Of a stretch of 64,000 nucleotides of DNA, positions 36,201-48,500 are shown one piece after another. The stretch comes from Parapristionchus giblindavisi. Its lineage: Eukaryota; Nematoda; Chromadorea; Rhabditida; Diplogasteridae. The notes beneath the pieces were generated by a model. The model made no database searches and was not told where the DNA came from. It was given only the letters and a program-made list of their open reading frames with translations. The stretch covers positions 447,001 to 511,000 of the forward strand of contig CALSFV010000281.1 in assembly GCA_943737045.1 (NCBI GenBank), in the 5' to 3' direction. How positions within the stretch are numbered: position 1 is the first letter of the stretch; the number at the start of each line of letters is the position of its first letter. The translations under genes were made by a program, and so were the position numbers.

Positions 36201-39200
36201 TACTCCAATCACTATAATCGATACCTCATTCATTGATCCTACAAATTCCGACTCTCCACCAGCGCTGCTGTTGTATTGTTCGTAGTAGTCATAGCCACCT
36301 AAAATTTTTAAATCAATAATCAATAAAATCAATAAACTACCGTATACCTTATTGAATCTGGTCTTCTTCAGCAACTGCCTGGTTTGCTTGGCCGCCTTCT
36401 TCTGCTTCTTCACCCTTTCAACTAGATCTTGTCCCCGGTGTGTCACACCATCCGCCTGATCCATCTTATTCAATAGCGCATCCAGATCACCCTACAAAGA
36501 TCAAAGATCAAAGTCCAGATCATCCTACAAAGATCAAAGATCAAATATCAAAGTCCAGATCACCCTACAAAGATCAAAGATCAAAGTACAATGGAAAATT
36601 GCATACCTTTCGAATAGGTTTCACCGAGATATCACGAACAGCACGGAATTGACCACAATTGTTCACGTGCTCGTTCTCTAGACGAAGATAGTTCCAGATG
36701 AAACGACGGAACACCTGAAAATCAATAAAATCAATATAATGAGAGAACTTTAGGAGACGGTAAGCTACCGTACTATCCCGTTATGAGCAAGGTAAGTGAG
36801 CGAGCTCTTCAAATTGCAAACCCGTAAGGTATTATCCAATTTGAGATACGGTAAGCTACCGTACTCGGAAATCCAATCTTAGATACGGTAAGGTGCCGTA
36901 CTAGGAATTACAATTTGAGATACGGTAACCTACAGTATGCTACCGTACTCACCTCCAATGGTGCCGTAATACACATGAGCAGATCAGTATCGAGTGTCCA
37001 CGCCTCTCCTAGTGAGACGTTCAACACCCAGGCTAGACGGAGGACAAAATCTTGCATGATCGCCCCGTAGTAGTACGCCTGAAGAGCATACGGTATGAGA
37101 CAGGGTTACTGTAGCATGTCAAATATCGATTACCTTGTTGCCGTAGATCATCTCCTCCCTTAAGAAGGGCGCGTCTTTCGGTGCTCGAGGATCGATCAGA
37201 CCTCAAATCCATCAATCAATAAACCAATAATCAATCAATAAATCGATAATCGCTACCGTACCCCAGTCCATGAATACGTCCCAGAGGAAGGTATAAGTGA
37301 AGGAGATGATGTAGCAAGCGATCCATATGTAGAAGAACGGGGAGGTTGCATTCGGGTCGACTCTTTCAAAGTATTTATTAGCCGCACCCATGGCTACAAC
37401 AAAGAATGTCGTCGAGTACTTGCCCGCGTTCACCTGCAAATCGATTATTGATTCACTCACCTATAAGGGTGAAACTTTGTCAAATACCGTAATCTAATCA
37501 ACTGCCAGAAATATATGAACCCGTTTCATTGACTACGGTTACTCTCCCTTTAAAGACCTTCTTGATATTTTCTGTATATAATTACCCATCCTACTTGTAT
37601 TTATTATTACTTAATAGTTTTATTGTTACAATTATTTTAAATACGTGCATGCATATCACTCCTGTACATTGATTTACTTACTAAATTAATTGATCATTCT
37701 ATTGACTACAAGACGTAACTAGTTGCAAAGATACCGTAACCAAGAAAATATTAAGGTTGATTACGGTATTCCCTATATACGGTATCGCTTACCAGATGCG
37801 GATGAGCTCTTCGCGTGTCACGGAAACGTCGGAGACATTGGAGGAAACGAATGAGGGCGGGAAAGATGGCGACGAATGAACGAATTCCCGATGCTGACAT
37901 GCACATATCACGACCTGCAATGATAAGGGTGAGATACTGTAATGGTGGGATACTGTAATGTGATAGAAAAGAGATTAATGGGCACTGCAATAGTTTGATA
38001 TTGTAAATAGCGGGAAATTATAGCAACAAAAGATTAAAAGAATAGAGGAAGGATGTAAAAGTTGTGAGGTATAACTGGACAAAACAATGGTAATTTTATA
38101 TAAGATGAACGGCTCTGTTATTCGCCCCTTACTATCACCAAAAAAAGAATAAACTAACCAGAAGCAAGATCAACATATCCCCACGGTAGTGCATCTCCTG
38201 ACGTAACGTTCATCACTTTCGCATTCATTTGGAGCCTGAACATAACTTCTTTATTATTATTATTATTATTATTATTAGAAATCTTGAATCTTGAAACTGC
38301 TTACCCGTCATTCCAACCGTACTCAACCTCCGTGGCGTAGAAGCAGATAAAGTATTGGAGATCCTGGCAAAAACAATTATAATGAGATAAAAAATGGTAA
38401 TCGGAATACGTTTATTTTTCATTCATTTCAACACATTGATCAAGAGTACATTTCATTGAGAGCTCTGATATGCTTCATATCTTTATAGATCAATTCTTTC
38501 ATTCATCGGTTCGTCGTGTCATATAGATTACTCATATAGAATATCCTAACAACAAGGAGATATGAAATACAGACAAAAAAAAACATAAGAAGAAAGAGAA
38601 TATTAACATAAATATGAAGTATGGAATAGTGAATATATAATTATTGGCAAACGTGTAATTAAACGATAAACGATAAACGATGAATGAATGAATGAAATGT
38701 AATAGCGAGAGATCAATCACATTTTCCTTTGCACTTTCTCCCTTCACTATGCATGTTTTAACTGATGGATCAATAAATAATTAAACAAATAAATAAATAA
38801 ATAACCTGGAAACTAGTAACGAGTGAGTTCATCTGATCGCCCAGCCAGAAATCAGTGAATGTGACAAAGTGCGCGGGTGCTGAGAAACAATTGAAACAGT
38901 GACGAAGAAGCCAGAATCGACTATTACGATGGAATATCCTATCCGGTCTGTAATCAATCAATATCAATCAATAAAAGTAAATGGAAAAGACACAACCCGT
39001 TATTCGAGGCACGCGAAGTCCTACGGTCAGTGCTAGGCCAGTGATTGTTATTTTCATTTAATAAAATAATTGTAAATAGTATATTTAATTAATGTAAGCT
39101 TTAAATGAATCACTAAAACGAAACTTCTAGTTAGACAGCTAGTTTAACTATCTGTCTGACAACCACAAATTTGGAAAACATTACTTACTTGGACAAGGGA

Positions 39201-42200
39201 TTGAATATCAATACGACGAAGACTATCATGAGAATAAGTGGAGGAAGGAATGGAGGAATTCCGATCAGATGGGCATATAGATGAGCAAGGACCTCAAGGT
39301 ATACATTTATATATTTAAATAATTAGATGAAAGAGAAGGTTTTATATGATTTCCGAATGCAGAATTTTTCGGGACCATTAAAATAGCAAAAATGATGCTG
39401 TACAGGGTATTTTTTGCAAGAAATATGCAACATTAACAGTCAATGTTATTTGGTGATGGAATGAAAAAATAAGATAAGAAACGCTGCAGAGATCAATCAC
39501 TAATGAATATACTGGTAAAGTTATTCATTTATCGTACTCTCAGCAGTTCACTGGGGTCATACCATGAGTCATATGTCAAATTTATGCATCGTACAGCGTG
39601 TAAAAATCACATAAAACTCACTGCTATCGACCATAACATCATCAGAAAGGCCGCTATCTGCATTACTGTCTGGTACGTCAAATGATTTCGAGGGTCCACC
39701 TGGAAAGAGATCAAAGGTCATACTACCGTATCATTAAATATCAAAGATCAATCTACCGTATCCCTAGAGATCAAAGATCAAACCTCAAAGATGAGGACAT
39801 GATTGACACCAGCCTGCGCCCATCCGTACATGTTCATGCCACACATGAATACCATGAGAAATACGAGGAAGGGACCGCGGAATAGACGAACAGCCACCCA
39901 TCTGTAATTGATGCAATATAATAACACTATTCAAATATTCCTATCCGTTGATTATTGTTCAATGGCTATGGAATGATGGAATAATGGCTGCAATACACGC
40001 AATTTAATGTTAGGCGTAGCGGCCTGAACACCATAGGGTACAATATTAGCTAACGCATATACTTTAAAACGTGCATTCAAACCTATACTTACTTGTACAT
40101 CTATCAATATTATTAAATTGAGTTACTAATATTATTCAAATATTCCTATCGATTGACTATCGTTCGGGAGATTGAAATAACATAAAGATCAAATATTTAG
40201 AGATTGAGTTTATCACTTATTTAAGGATAAGGTTCAAGGGGTGTATTCGATGGGGAGGTTCTTTCTGCGGAGCATACCAGACCATGGACTAATAATAATC
40301 ATACATTTTCGGTACCCTCGCCGTCTATTTTTATATACTGGGTTAATTCTCGAAATAGGGTGGGTTGATTCACAAAATTCGTTATTTTCGCTTAAAATGG
40401 CCATTTTTAGCTTCCTTTAGTGGGTCAAACCTCGCACTGCGAGGGTATGGCAATGTATGATAATAATACGCCTATAGAAGTGACCGGAGTTTCCGCCCTT
40501 GGTCTAGATACCGACCACTCTAAGATCGATCCCCCAACCTTAAAAATAATACGAGACCATACGTGGGCAACAACTGGAAATTAAAATCGGGTGGGTGTGA
40601 GGCAAAAATTTTATGTTTGAGTGGATTTTGGGAAAATCTTTTTCATTTTTGAGCGCTATCGGGTGCCAAAATCGAGTGGGTTCTTGCAGCTATAGACAAA
40701 GCTGCCCACGTATGAACATAGGTGGGCATGTGAGAACGAATTTTCTTTGCGCACAGCCTTGTCTTCACATCTGGACATTGCGCATAGCATTTCCTCGGAA
40801 AAATTAGAATATTTCTTGTCAAATATGCAACAAAATAATTTCCGTAGAGCTATGCGCACAGCCTAGCCTCCCCCTTCCCCGGTTTGCACACAGTCTTTCC
40901 TCCAGCGTGCCCACCTATGCGTATGAACGAGACCGTTCATCCATTTCGTGAGAACGATATAATAAGACAATAATCTAAAACTACATACTTTGGATTATTG
41001 TAGTCAGCCCTTGGCGCCAACCATGTGAGGATGATGGCAATGAAGAGGACGACTGTGCAACCGATGAAGAGACCGAGAGAGAATGTCGTACCCGCTGATT
41101 GTTTCTCCGCTAGAGGAGGAACCTATAATTAATTATTTAATTTTTTTATTGACAATGAATACTATTCGTTAGCTTGAATTTTATTCGCATCTATACTAAA
41201 ATGAAGATAACCCAGTTTTTTTCGATTAGAAGGATATTGATCAGACATGGTCTATGGTTATCCCATGGGATAGACAAACCCGCAAAAAATTGCCTTTCAT
41301 GGGTACCCACCCGCAAAATTGGATCATAAAATGGCGATTTTCTTGAAATTTTCACGATTTTGGGGTACCCACATGCGTTTTTATCTCAAAATCAGGTTAC
41401 CCACACGCGTTGTTGACCCAAAATCTAGGTAACCAGACGCATATGAAGGGTCTGGGATATTGATATACCATCACTGATATTGATTAATCTCGACAAAGTG
41501 TTTAACTGTTATTGATTAGTTTATAGATATGATATGGATATCCAACATATTGAAAAATCGATATGCCTGAACACTTTAATCATAGGTCGAAAAGGATGTT
41601 ACAAAGTACCAAGCCTGACAGGATTTTGAGCCAAAATTTCACAAAAATCGAAAAACCTGACCGGATTTTGAGGCAAAATTTCACAAAAATCGAAAAACCT
41701 GACCGCATTTTGAGCCAAATTTGCCAAAAATCGAAAAACCTGACCGCGTTTTGAAATCCGAAAACCTAGCTATTCGATCTATGACTCTAATCAAAGCAAT
41801 ACAACAATCTTTATTACTTCATCAATCATCAAGGACGAATCCAAAGCATACCTTGAGTCTCTTCATTCCAGCCTGTCGGTTTCCCGCTTCAAGCTCATTA
41901 ATTACCGCAGTTTCGACCTGCAAAATAATTACAGTATAAAAATTAAGTATCAATCCAATATTATAAATAAATGAATAATAAATTGAACGAATATTCACCT
42001 CCGAGATGAGCTTTTCGATATCCCGATTGAGGAAGAACGTACTCTTCTCCACTTTATTGATTCTCCACTCCAATCCCTTCTCATTGCCCGTCAGCTTATC
42101 GTGTTTCTAAATACGATCAATCAATAAATCGATAATCAATAAATTTGTTAACCAATCAATAATTCAATCGATCAATCAATACCTTGAGAATCTTCCTGAA

Positions 42201-44291
42201 CCCTGTTCCATTCAGCTGTTGATAGTTCTGCACCAGTACCAGGGACAGATAGAACTCGGAGAAGGCCAGCTTCAGCTGTTGAGCGGTCTTTGTCTGCTCC
42301 TTCAGAGCACCATCACGACGGCCAAATCTTAAACAAGACATAGCATTCGACCCGATTGAACTTGCAAGAGATTACAGTACACGATACCTCCTCTTTCGCA
42401 GCGCTCCACCACCATTCTCGTCTCCGTCGTTCTTTCCGTAGACTCCCTTGAACTGGGACAGCTCATTCTCCAGTTCGTGGTATTTGCCTAGAGAAAGGAT
42501 TACGTTGCATGATAGCTATCACAATGAATTTAGATCTCGAAATGAAAGATCAAAGATCAAAACATAATTCATTATACCAAATTTATGTACATATAATGCT
42601 AAATTCAACATTCTCTACTTTTCACTATTTACAGGTGTATTGGCTTCATAATTGGAGTGATTCATTCTCTTTACATTTCTCTACTTCGCATACTTCAAGA
42701 CAATGAGAGAGTAATGTAACATTCCCCATATTCCAATACAGCATGGAATTTCACAATTACACAAACTACAGTAATCACCAGTTATAGTACCCTTCATGTT
42801 ACATCACAAAATTATATTAGAATATTGTAGTAATCATTAGTAAAAGGCACGTCGCGATCTAATTTGAAACTCTCTCGCTTTATCTGTTTATAAGAGAACA
42901 TCGCCAAAGCGAACAGTTTCATAATAACTCAGGGCGTTAACTTACCCTGTGCTTCGGCAATCTTCTGTGAGAAGAAAAGATTGATGGAAGTGAGTTCTCG
43001 TTCACATTCGGCAAAGAATCTCTCATCCATTTGGGCGATAAACTCCACTCGTTTCACTTCATCGTCACCCGATGGTACCTAGTAATAATAATCATAGTTA
43101 CAATTATAATTATAATTACAATAATTACATTACAATAATAACAATAATATAATTATAATTTAATTTATCTCAATATGATCTTCAAGAGTCACGAAAATAA
43201 ACGAAGATAGAGTGTGGGATTTCTTTTCAAACGTAAAATCTGCCAAAACGAAAAAAGTAAAACATTTGTGGCAAATGTGTCACAAAAGTTTCACTTTTTT
43301 GACGGTATATTCTAATCAAAAGTTCAAGTTCACAAAAGAGTAGGCTAAGGACTTCAATATCAAACCTCGAGCATGCACTCATAGAGCATATTCTTAAGGT
43401 TCTCATAGTTGATGTACTGTTTCCTCCATTCAGGAGTGAGATGAGACGAGAGCTGCTCGCCGAACTTCATACCAACTACTAAAACAAACAACGATTAATG
43501 ATTTTGCAATCAATATAAATAAATAAATATGTTTAGACTAGAAGTCTATTTTCAGTACTTTGTCTAAGAATTCTCTTTCTAGTATTCGAATAATCTTACT
43601 CACACAGAAAATTTACATAAATTTATAATTTTTACTTTTCATATTCTTAATTATAAGAAACATCTGCGAAAAAAAGTAAGAATGAATTTCTGCTCTTGTT
43701 CTAAGCAGAAAATTGCTTAGAACAGTACATTTTGTAAGAGGATTTTCTCTGTGAGTAGTATTCTTCAGTACTTTGAACGAGAAAACGACTCTCAAATTCC
43801 AGTGATCTTTGGTCTTTCTGACATTCAATTTCGTAGATAAAGATAGAATCGATTACCTGATAATAGTTGGGTGTTCCTCCTCTACCTCCTCTCTTCTCCA
43901 ATCCTCTCCTTCCTTCGACCAGTCAATCAATGAGCCAATCTCTAATCCCCCTATAAACCATAATATGTAAATCAATTACCACTCTTCCATCGCCTGATCC
44001 GAGATCGACCAATGGTCCAAGATCTTTGACAGGTACGCCGGTCCTAGTCAGCGCCCGGGTCACATTGGCCAATTGGGTGGGAGTAGCGGGCACGTAGGGA
44101 ATGCACACTCTTCTTAGTGCCGGTGTCACAAATGGAATGGCCGCCAGTGATACGCCAAGGGCAATACCACCAGCGACACCCGCCATTAGCAGGCCAATGG
44201 CGCGTGATTTCGGCTGGACAGTGGTCGAACTGGACCCGCCGCTATTCTCTAGGGCGCTCACAAATGCTTCAGTAGGAGTAGGGGTAGACAT
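30299..44291 (-). CDS. FAM173/ATPSCKMT-like lysine methyltransferase, 218 aa, split by a 9 kb intron
   Basis: Exon 1 43980-44291, exon 2 34849-34923, exon 3 30590-30709, exon 4 30299-30448; all join in phase 0. Exon 1 begins [10 protein letters not shown], 24 bp after an acceptor TTGCAG (a trans-splice site, or the acceptor of a 5' UTR exon at 44,685-44,718), and contains a membrane segment at residues about 31-56 ([20 protein letters not shown]) and the SAM-binding motif [12 protein letters not shown] at its end. Exon 2 continues as [20 protein letters not shown], the expected next strand. Exon 4 has [10 protein letters not shown] and [10 protein letters not shown], signature of the FAM173 family, which trimethylates lysine on mitochondrial ATP synthase subunit c or ADP/ATP carrier. 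Length 218 fits (human members about 230). Intron 1 contains the XPR1 gene, intron 2 a LINE. Whether this long transcript is really made cannot be seen. Confidence 0.75.
30769..30861. mobile_element. CATACATT-type MITE, truncated
   Basis: Left end CATACATTTTCCTACCCTC followed by two TATATA-containing segments, cut off by the LINE that starts at 30,862. The right end is missing. Confidence 0.6.
30874..31506 (+). CDS. LINE ORF1 (C-terminal part or short form)
   Basis: Open frame ending in TAG at 31504-31506. Contains [35 protein letters not shown], then a Pro/Gly/Ser-rich and strongly basic tail ([14 protein letters not shown]). No zinc knuckle seen. Presumed RNA-binding ORF1 protein of the element. 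The frame is open at the element's 5' end without an obvious start codon, so the element may be 5' truncated. Confidence 0.6.
   Translation, partial: SVALSANRLITPRSTISLLITTGRAKRVCRLSGSVHCYIRNDYTTDQLEHDRSLRREAGARNAAAGQLLWVVRDLKLIQLPNARPLPPRSQASLDKRSKTEHSRHSGTPAPQPPEPAESDYPSILETFRIAFERKAAQSGGVSGGSGGSGAGARKREGASTGRRTTRSQTKDLEQHGNEIDRNKSNMRDQERSTPDPGTGTDPTHDPIIA
31507..34620 (+). pseudogene. LINE ORF2: endonuclease-reverse transcriptase with a 252 bp interruption
   Basis: In frame with ORF1 after the TAG. Endonuclease begins [16 protein letters not shown] (31,620s), is broken after FNYS at 31,685 by an insertion, and resumes at [11 protein letters not shown] (about 31,935). From 31,990 an 876-codon frame carries [32 protein letters not shown], then RT motifs [43 protein letters not shown] and YADD, ending in TAA. 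The insertion puts a TAA in frame (about 31,855), so the ORF2 product is not made as is. Confidence 0.85.
31686..31937. other. 252 bp insertion inside LINE endonuclease
   Basis: Flanked by a 5 bp direct repeat TACTC (31681-31685, 31933-31937). No terminal inverted repeats. The right end is TTGATAAAATATAAAATATA, so a retroposed transcript 3' end is possible. Origin unknown. Confidence 0.55.
35124..35680. other. Conserved array segment, copy 3, ends at duplication joint
   Basis: Aligns with 5078-5635 at lower identity; homology ends at about 35,680 and unique DNA begins. No confident gene. Confidence 0.45.
35681..36238. other. No gene seen between array and XPR1-like gene
   Basis: AT-rich spacer downstream of the XPR1-like stop, with repeats of CGATTACAGTAGTC near 36,120-36,170. 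It would include the 3' UTR of that gene. Confidence 0.5.
36239..43470 (-). CDS. XPR1-type phosphate exporter (SPX and EXS domains), 722 aa, 20 exons
   Basis: Exons (high to low): 43470-43366, 43078-42946, 42487-42388, 42327-42183, 42106-41999, 41917-41852, 41122-40989, 39901-39784, 39699-39622, 39292-39189, 38947-38806, 38363-38305, 38235-38159, 37914-37793, 37433-37262, 37201-37134, 37078-36953, 36714-36607, 36491-36348, 36298-36239. Every junction keeps frame. The N terminus [20 protein letters not shown] and [19 protein letters not shown] form the SPX inositol-pyrophosphate sensor (residues 1 to about 200). Multiple membrane segments follow, then the EXS domain ([57 protein letters not shown]). 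Family role: export of inorganic phosphate across the plasma membrane (human XPR1, 696 aa). It sits within FAM173 intron 1. The last exon shifts frame if intron 19 is kept, giving an alternative tail. Confidence 0.95.
36490..36595. repeat. GATCAAAGATCAAAG tandem repeats filling an intron
   Basis: Intron 18 of the XPR1-like gene consists of about three tandem copies of a 38 bp unit (CCAGATCAYCCTACAAAGATC...). The unit includes a copy of the exon-19 edge, so it may have arisen by local duplication of the intron boundary. Confidence 0.7.
36760..36950. repeat. GATACGGTAAGCTACCGTAC repeats
   Basis: Four or more irregular copies of a palindromic unit (TACGGTAAGCTACCGTA) with AGATACGG leaders lie in intron 17 of the XPR1-like gene. 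Each can form a short hairpin. The same CTACCGTA/TACGGTA core is scattered over introns in the whole window. Confidence 0.65.
40302..40459. mobile_element. CATACATT-type MITE in XPR1-like intron 7
   Basis: 158 bp, ends CATACATTTTCGGTACCCTC and GAGGGTATGGCAATGTATG, flanked by the 8 bp repeat ATAATAAT. Confidence 0.8.
41581..41783. mobile_element. CATAGGTCGAAAAG-type MITE with internal repeats
   Basis: Ends CATAGGTCGAAAAGG and CTATTCGATCTATG, flanked by ACTTTAAT / ACTCTAAT (8 bp, one mismatch). The inside is three to four copies of a roughly 45 bp unit, CCTGACCGGATTTTGAGCC plus AAATTTCACAAAAATCGAAA. It lies in intron 6 of the XPR1-like gene. Confidence 0.75.
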
Positions 44292-44337
44292 GACAAGAGT
44301 GGCACCAGCTGCCTGCAATTCAGACACTGTCTTATGT

Positions 44338-44456
44338 CAAAGGCACACACCGGAGCTAATTCTATTCTCCGCTCTGGCAGCGCTCTCGAGTAAACAAAGA
44401 AAGCGAGAGAGCATTGCCAGAGCGGAGAGTTTTAAATAAGCTCGGTGTGTGCCTTT
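44338..44456. mobile_element. AAAGGCACACACC hairpin MITE
   Basis: Inverted ends AAAGGCACACACCGGAGCT and AGCTCGGTGTGTGCCTTT; the centre CTCCGCTCTGGCA...GAGAGCATTGCCAGAGCGG is also paired. It sits just upstream of FAM173 exon 1. A relative is at 49,941-50,053. TTAA-like sequence at the right edge. Confidence 0.7.
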
Positions 44457-44718
44457 AAGGATTCGGTTAGTAGGTGTACGGTATGATATTGATTGAATAA
44501 GACAGTGTCTGAAGTGCGAGCTATCTATAGAAAGGGTGAACAAGAGAACTAGAGTAAGCGACTACTAAAGACAGATTAGGTAAGAAGAATCGGGTGTGTT
44601 CGTTCCGCGCGAATGTTATTTCAAAGAAAATGAGGGGTAGGCAAGGAAAATATACTAATGGTTGACAAAACAAGAGATACTTACTCTGGTCTAGGAGATT
44701 AGAGAAGGCAGTGAGTAT

Positions 44719-45544
44719 CTGGAAAGAATTATTGATTAAAAATCGAAAGGTCATAAAGTAATAAAGCGACGTGATAAGTGACATGTACAATTCGCATGTT
44801 CAAATAAGGAATTGATTAGGACATTCATACTATCAGTGATAAGGATTGAGAGTGTCTACGCTATGAACTCAGATCCAATCGAAATGTGCACTTGAGAAGA
44901 AGTCACACGCCGACCGGATGGCGAGCACATTGCAGTAATCCGATTTTCGAACGAAATTCGATAGAGAATAGAGAGATTCAAAGAGATTACGAGTTTTATT
45001 ACGAAGTCAGGAGTTGAAGTTATAATATTACTAATAGTAAAGCGCATGATGATATAACTAATCGCCGAACTAGGTAATGAACAATATAACGAAACCCTCA
45101 AAGAAAAAATAATTGGATGACACAAGAAGAATCTGAAACTGATTCAAATAATACTGATTCTTGCACAGCATACTGTAAAAGAATTTTGTCAATTTTTACA
45201 ATTGCGAACTGACTTTTTGAAAGCAAGTTCAATTCATTAATTGAACAACGCCTCGTTGAAATCATATTTAGTGCCTTTCTGTCATTAGTGTGAAAGCAAC
45301 TGTAACAAAGGTTCAATGAATATTGTATTTATTATTAGTACGCCCATCATTTCAAGCGCATCAAAAATGCGCAACCAAGAACGCGTCAAGCAAGATGTTA
45401 TGCGTCTTTGTGGTGTCACAACATTACGTTTGAATTCATTCATTCTTTTGTTTCTAGAAGGCAATTCTCTCGCTGTTGTCCGTTGTTTACTTTATTTATC
45501 ATCACCTATTAGCCCAAATATCATCACCTTCGAATAATTCAGGA
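44719..45544. other. Divergent intergenic region
   Basis: Shared upstream DNA of the minus-strand FAM173-like gene and the plus-strand NOMO gene. A 34 bp segment at 44,685-44,718 has perfect minus-strand acceptor and donor signals (TTTCCAG, GTAAGT) and could be a 5' UTR exon. No other gene seen; the promoter elements cannot be defined by eye. Confidence 0.5.
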
Positions 45545-48500
45545 ATGACCTCGATACGGGTGATACCTTTGCTGCTTGCGGCACTTACTGCAACTACCTA
45601 CGCAGAAGTGTACAGCTGCGGCGGATTTGTCCGATCTCCCGTTCCTATCGATTTCTCCAAGATCAAGGTTAACGTTTAGTTGATAAGCGCACTCAATTTT
45701 CACTCCAAAACTGCAACGAACGTGTACTTCTTTTTAAAACTGCGTCACACAAAAACCCATTCAGGTTAAACTGCTTACTCCCGAAGGTCATCTTCGTCAC
45801 GAAGAAGTCGTCAATAGCGCCAATGGATACTACATGATTCCTGTCTACACTAAGGGATCCTATTCCATTCGAGTATCTGCACCGGAAGGATGGTTCTTTG
45901 GTAAGATTTATTCTATTTTATTAAATCCAGTTTCACGTTTAAAAGTAGATCAAGGAATTGTGAGTATACTGTTTCTTTTATTGTAGTAGTACTTTGAAGC
46001 TTACATATTAGACTGATTATGTATTTATTTTTAATTTTTATTTATTTATCTAATCCTAATTCTATTCAGAACCCTCTTCATTCGATTTCAAGTTGGACGG
46101 TGAGACTGATCGCTGCACACTTGAAGAAGATATCATGTTCGATCTGAGCGCATTCGCTATCGAAGGATCAGTCGAGAGCCAGACTGGACAAGGTAGATCA
46201 GTTACTAAGTATCGATTGAAATGTTTTGATTGATTTCGGAATAAATCTTATTATTATTGTTTATTATTATTACTATTATTCAGGCCCATCCGGACTCGAA
46301 CTGCAATTGCTCCAAGATGGAAAGGCTATCGCATCGACGACTACCACAGAAGGAGGAAATTATCGATTCCAAGCTCCTCCAGGTTTGTAGATGAGATTCT
46401 AGTCAATCGATTGCTTCTTGATAAGTGTTGTTTTACTCGTATTGCTGATTTTAATTTGGTTATCGTTTTTCGCACTTACAACGAATTAATTTTTTTGACA
46501 ATATGGTATAATACAAGGCGAAAAAGAACGAATATAAAAATAATATTGAACAAAAAAGGTTCTATATGAATGATTGTATGCATGGATTGAAGAAGTTGGA
46601 TGAATCGAGCAATATATTAATATATTAAGATATATGATAAGATAATAAGATATTAAGATATCAAAGATCACGTACAAGTCATGATGGATGAAGTTAAGTG
46701 ATGAAAAAGTGTATTCCAGGCAAGTACACGGTGTCGACCAAGAAGGATTCATCAGTGTGCATATCTCATTCCTCATCCCATGTTGAGATCAAATCTGGAC
46801 CCATCAAAGTAGAGCCATCATTGAGAATATCTGGTATCGATTTATTGATTTTTTGATTTACTAAACTGGATTATTCAGGATACCCTCTAACCGTGAAGGT
46901 AGCCACTCCCGGAGGAGCTTTGTCCGATATTGAACTGTCATTGTATTCGTCTACCGATGTCAAGGTATTATTTTTGATCTAATCATTGATCTTTGATCTT
47001 TGATGTGAAATGTTTAGCTGGACAATTGTCGTGCTGTTGGCGCCAACGATAAGAAGGTTGCTGGCGCGACTCGCGTGTGCTCGTTGGGAAAGACGAATGC
47101 ACAGGTGAGCACGTTTACTATTGCATTTTTTTTAAATAAATAAATATTGATACATACTATTCTATAAGCCACAGTGTTTCACCAACATTGCGGGAGCGGT
47201 CACTGAAACTATTGTAAAATGCCGATAAAATAACAATATGGTGTGCATTAACCATCTGAGTTCTATCAATTTTGCGTACATTCTCTTTATTTTCCACTCT
47301 ACTTCTTTCTCTGTCACACCATGATCGCTCTCGAAACACTGGAAGTGTAATTAAATTGTGACGAATATGAGCACTTTGATATAGAAAAAGAAAATATTTG
47401 TAAAATCCATTCCATTTATTTTTAAATACAGGGAGAAGTACGCGTTCCATGCCTCGCACCTGGATCATACCACATTGTGCCCCACAGTGAAGGACTCTCA
47501 TTCGAGGTATACAATATATATATTTAGTTTAAAAAATATATTTATTTAACTGTACATAACAGAAATCACAATGTGAGAATAGTTCATTATACATGGTTAC
47601 AGTATGCAGTACATTATCGATTTATTGGAATCGATAAATTTATACAGCTACGGGTGGTGAATAGTTGTCATCACAGCAAACACCAGCCGGAGTGAAACAA
47701 GTAGTGCCCGGGCTACACGAACCGTCATCCTCACAACTGAAGGCCCCCTCCAATGGGCATATACCGGGAACTGGAATTATCGATCGATAATCAACAACTA
47801 TCGATCGATCGATAAATCAATAACAAAACTTACTCGACGCAAGATTAACGCACTCTCCTCCCTTTTCTCCGTTGGGAATGTTAACGAACGCAAAGCCTTG
47901 TTGGCATTTGCCGTCGAGGGCCGGGCCTGAAGTTAATAATGCAATAATATTAGAATAGTAATAAGAACAATAATAATGTATGATTGAAGTTGACTAACCG
48001 ATGATAGATTTTTCGTCTGTGTAGTCTACAACTGGGCAGCAGAGTTCGCTGTGCGAGTCGCACATATATCCGATTTCGCTGCATTTGTTATCTACAAAAT
48101 ATAACTAAAATACTATTATCGATTGATTGTCCGAAGTTGGAATATCGATTTATTGCCAAGGCAAGGATGGATTATCGATTGATCTTACCCCAAGTGCATT
48201 TTCCCATGGAGACTGTTTCATCGCAAGTGACTTGGATTAGATTGGGAGGTCGCTTGATCGTTGAAGAAAGTACATTTTGAGAGGCGAGGTAAAATATGAA
48301 TACAGTGATGAGTACGGTAGACATGACTGAAAGTGGGATACTGTAATAATGTAATACTGTAAGTGGGATATTGTAATACTGTACTGTGGGAGTTAAAATA
48401 TAACAGTAACAATATAAAGTAATAAATCAATCAACGGCAATTGCTGAGTGCGATCGTACTCATTTCTATGTGCAACAAATATGTGAGAATGAACAAAAGG

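Noticed and set aside
41563..41754. Frame with repeated [10 protein letters not shown] units
   Set aside because: Translation of the internal repeats of the CATAGGTCG MITE.
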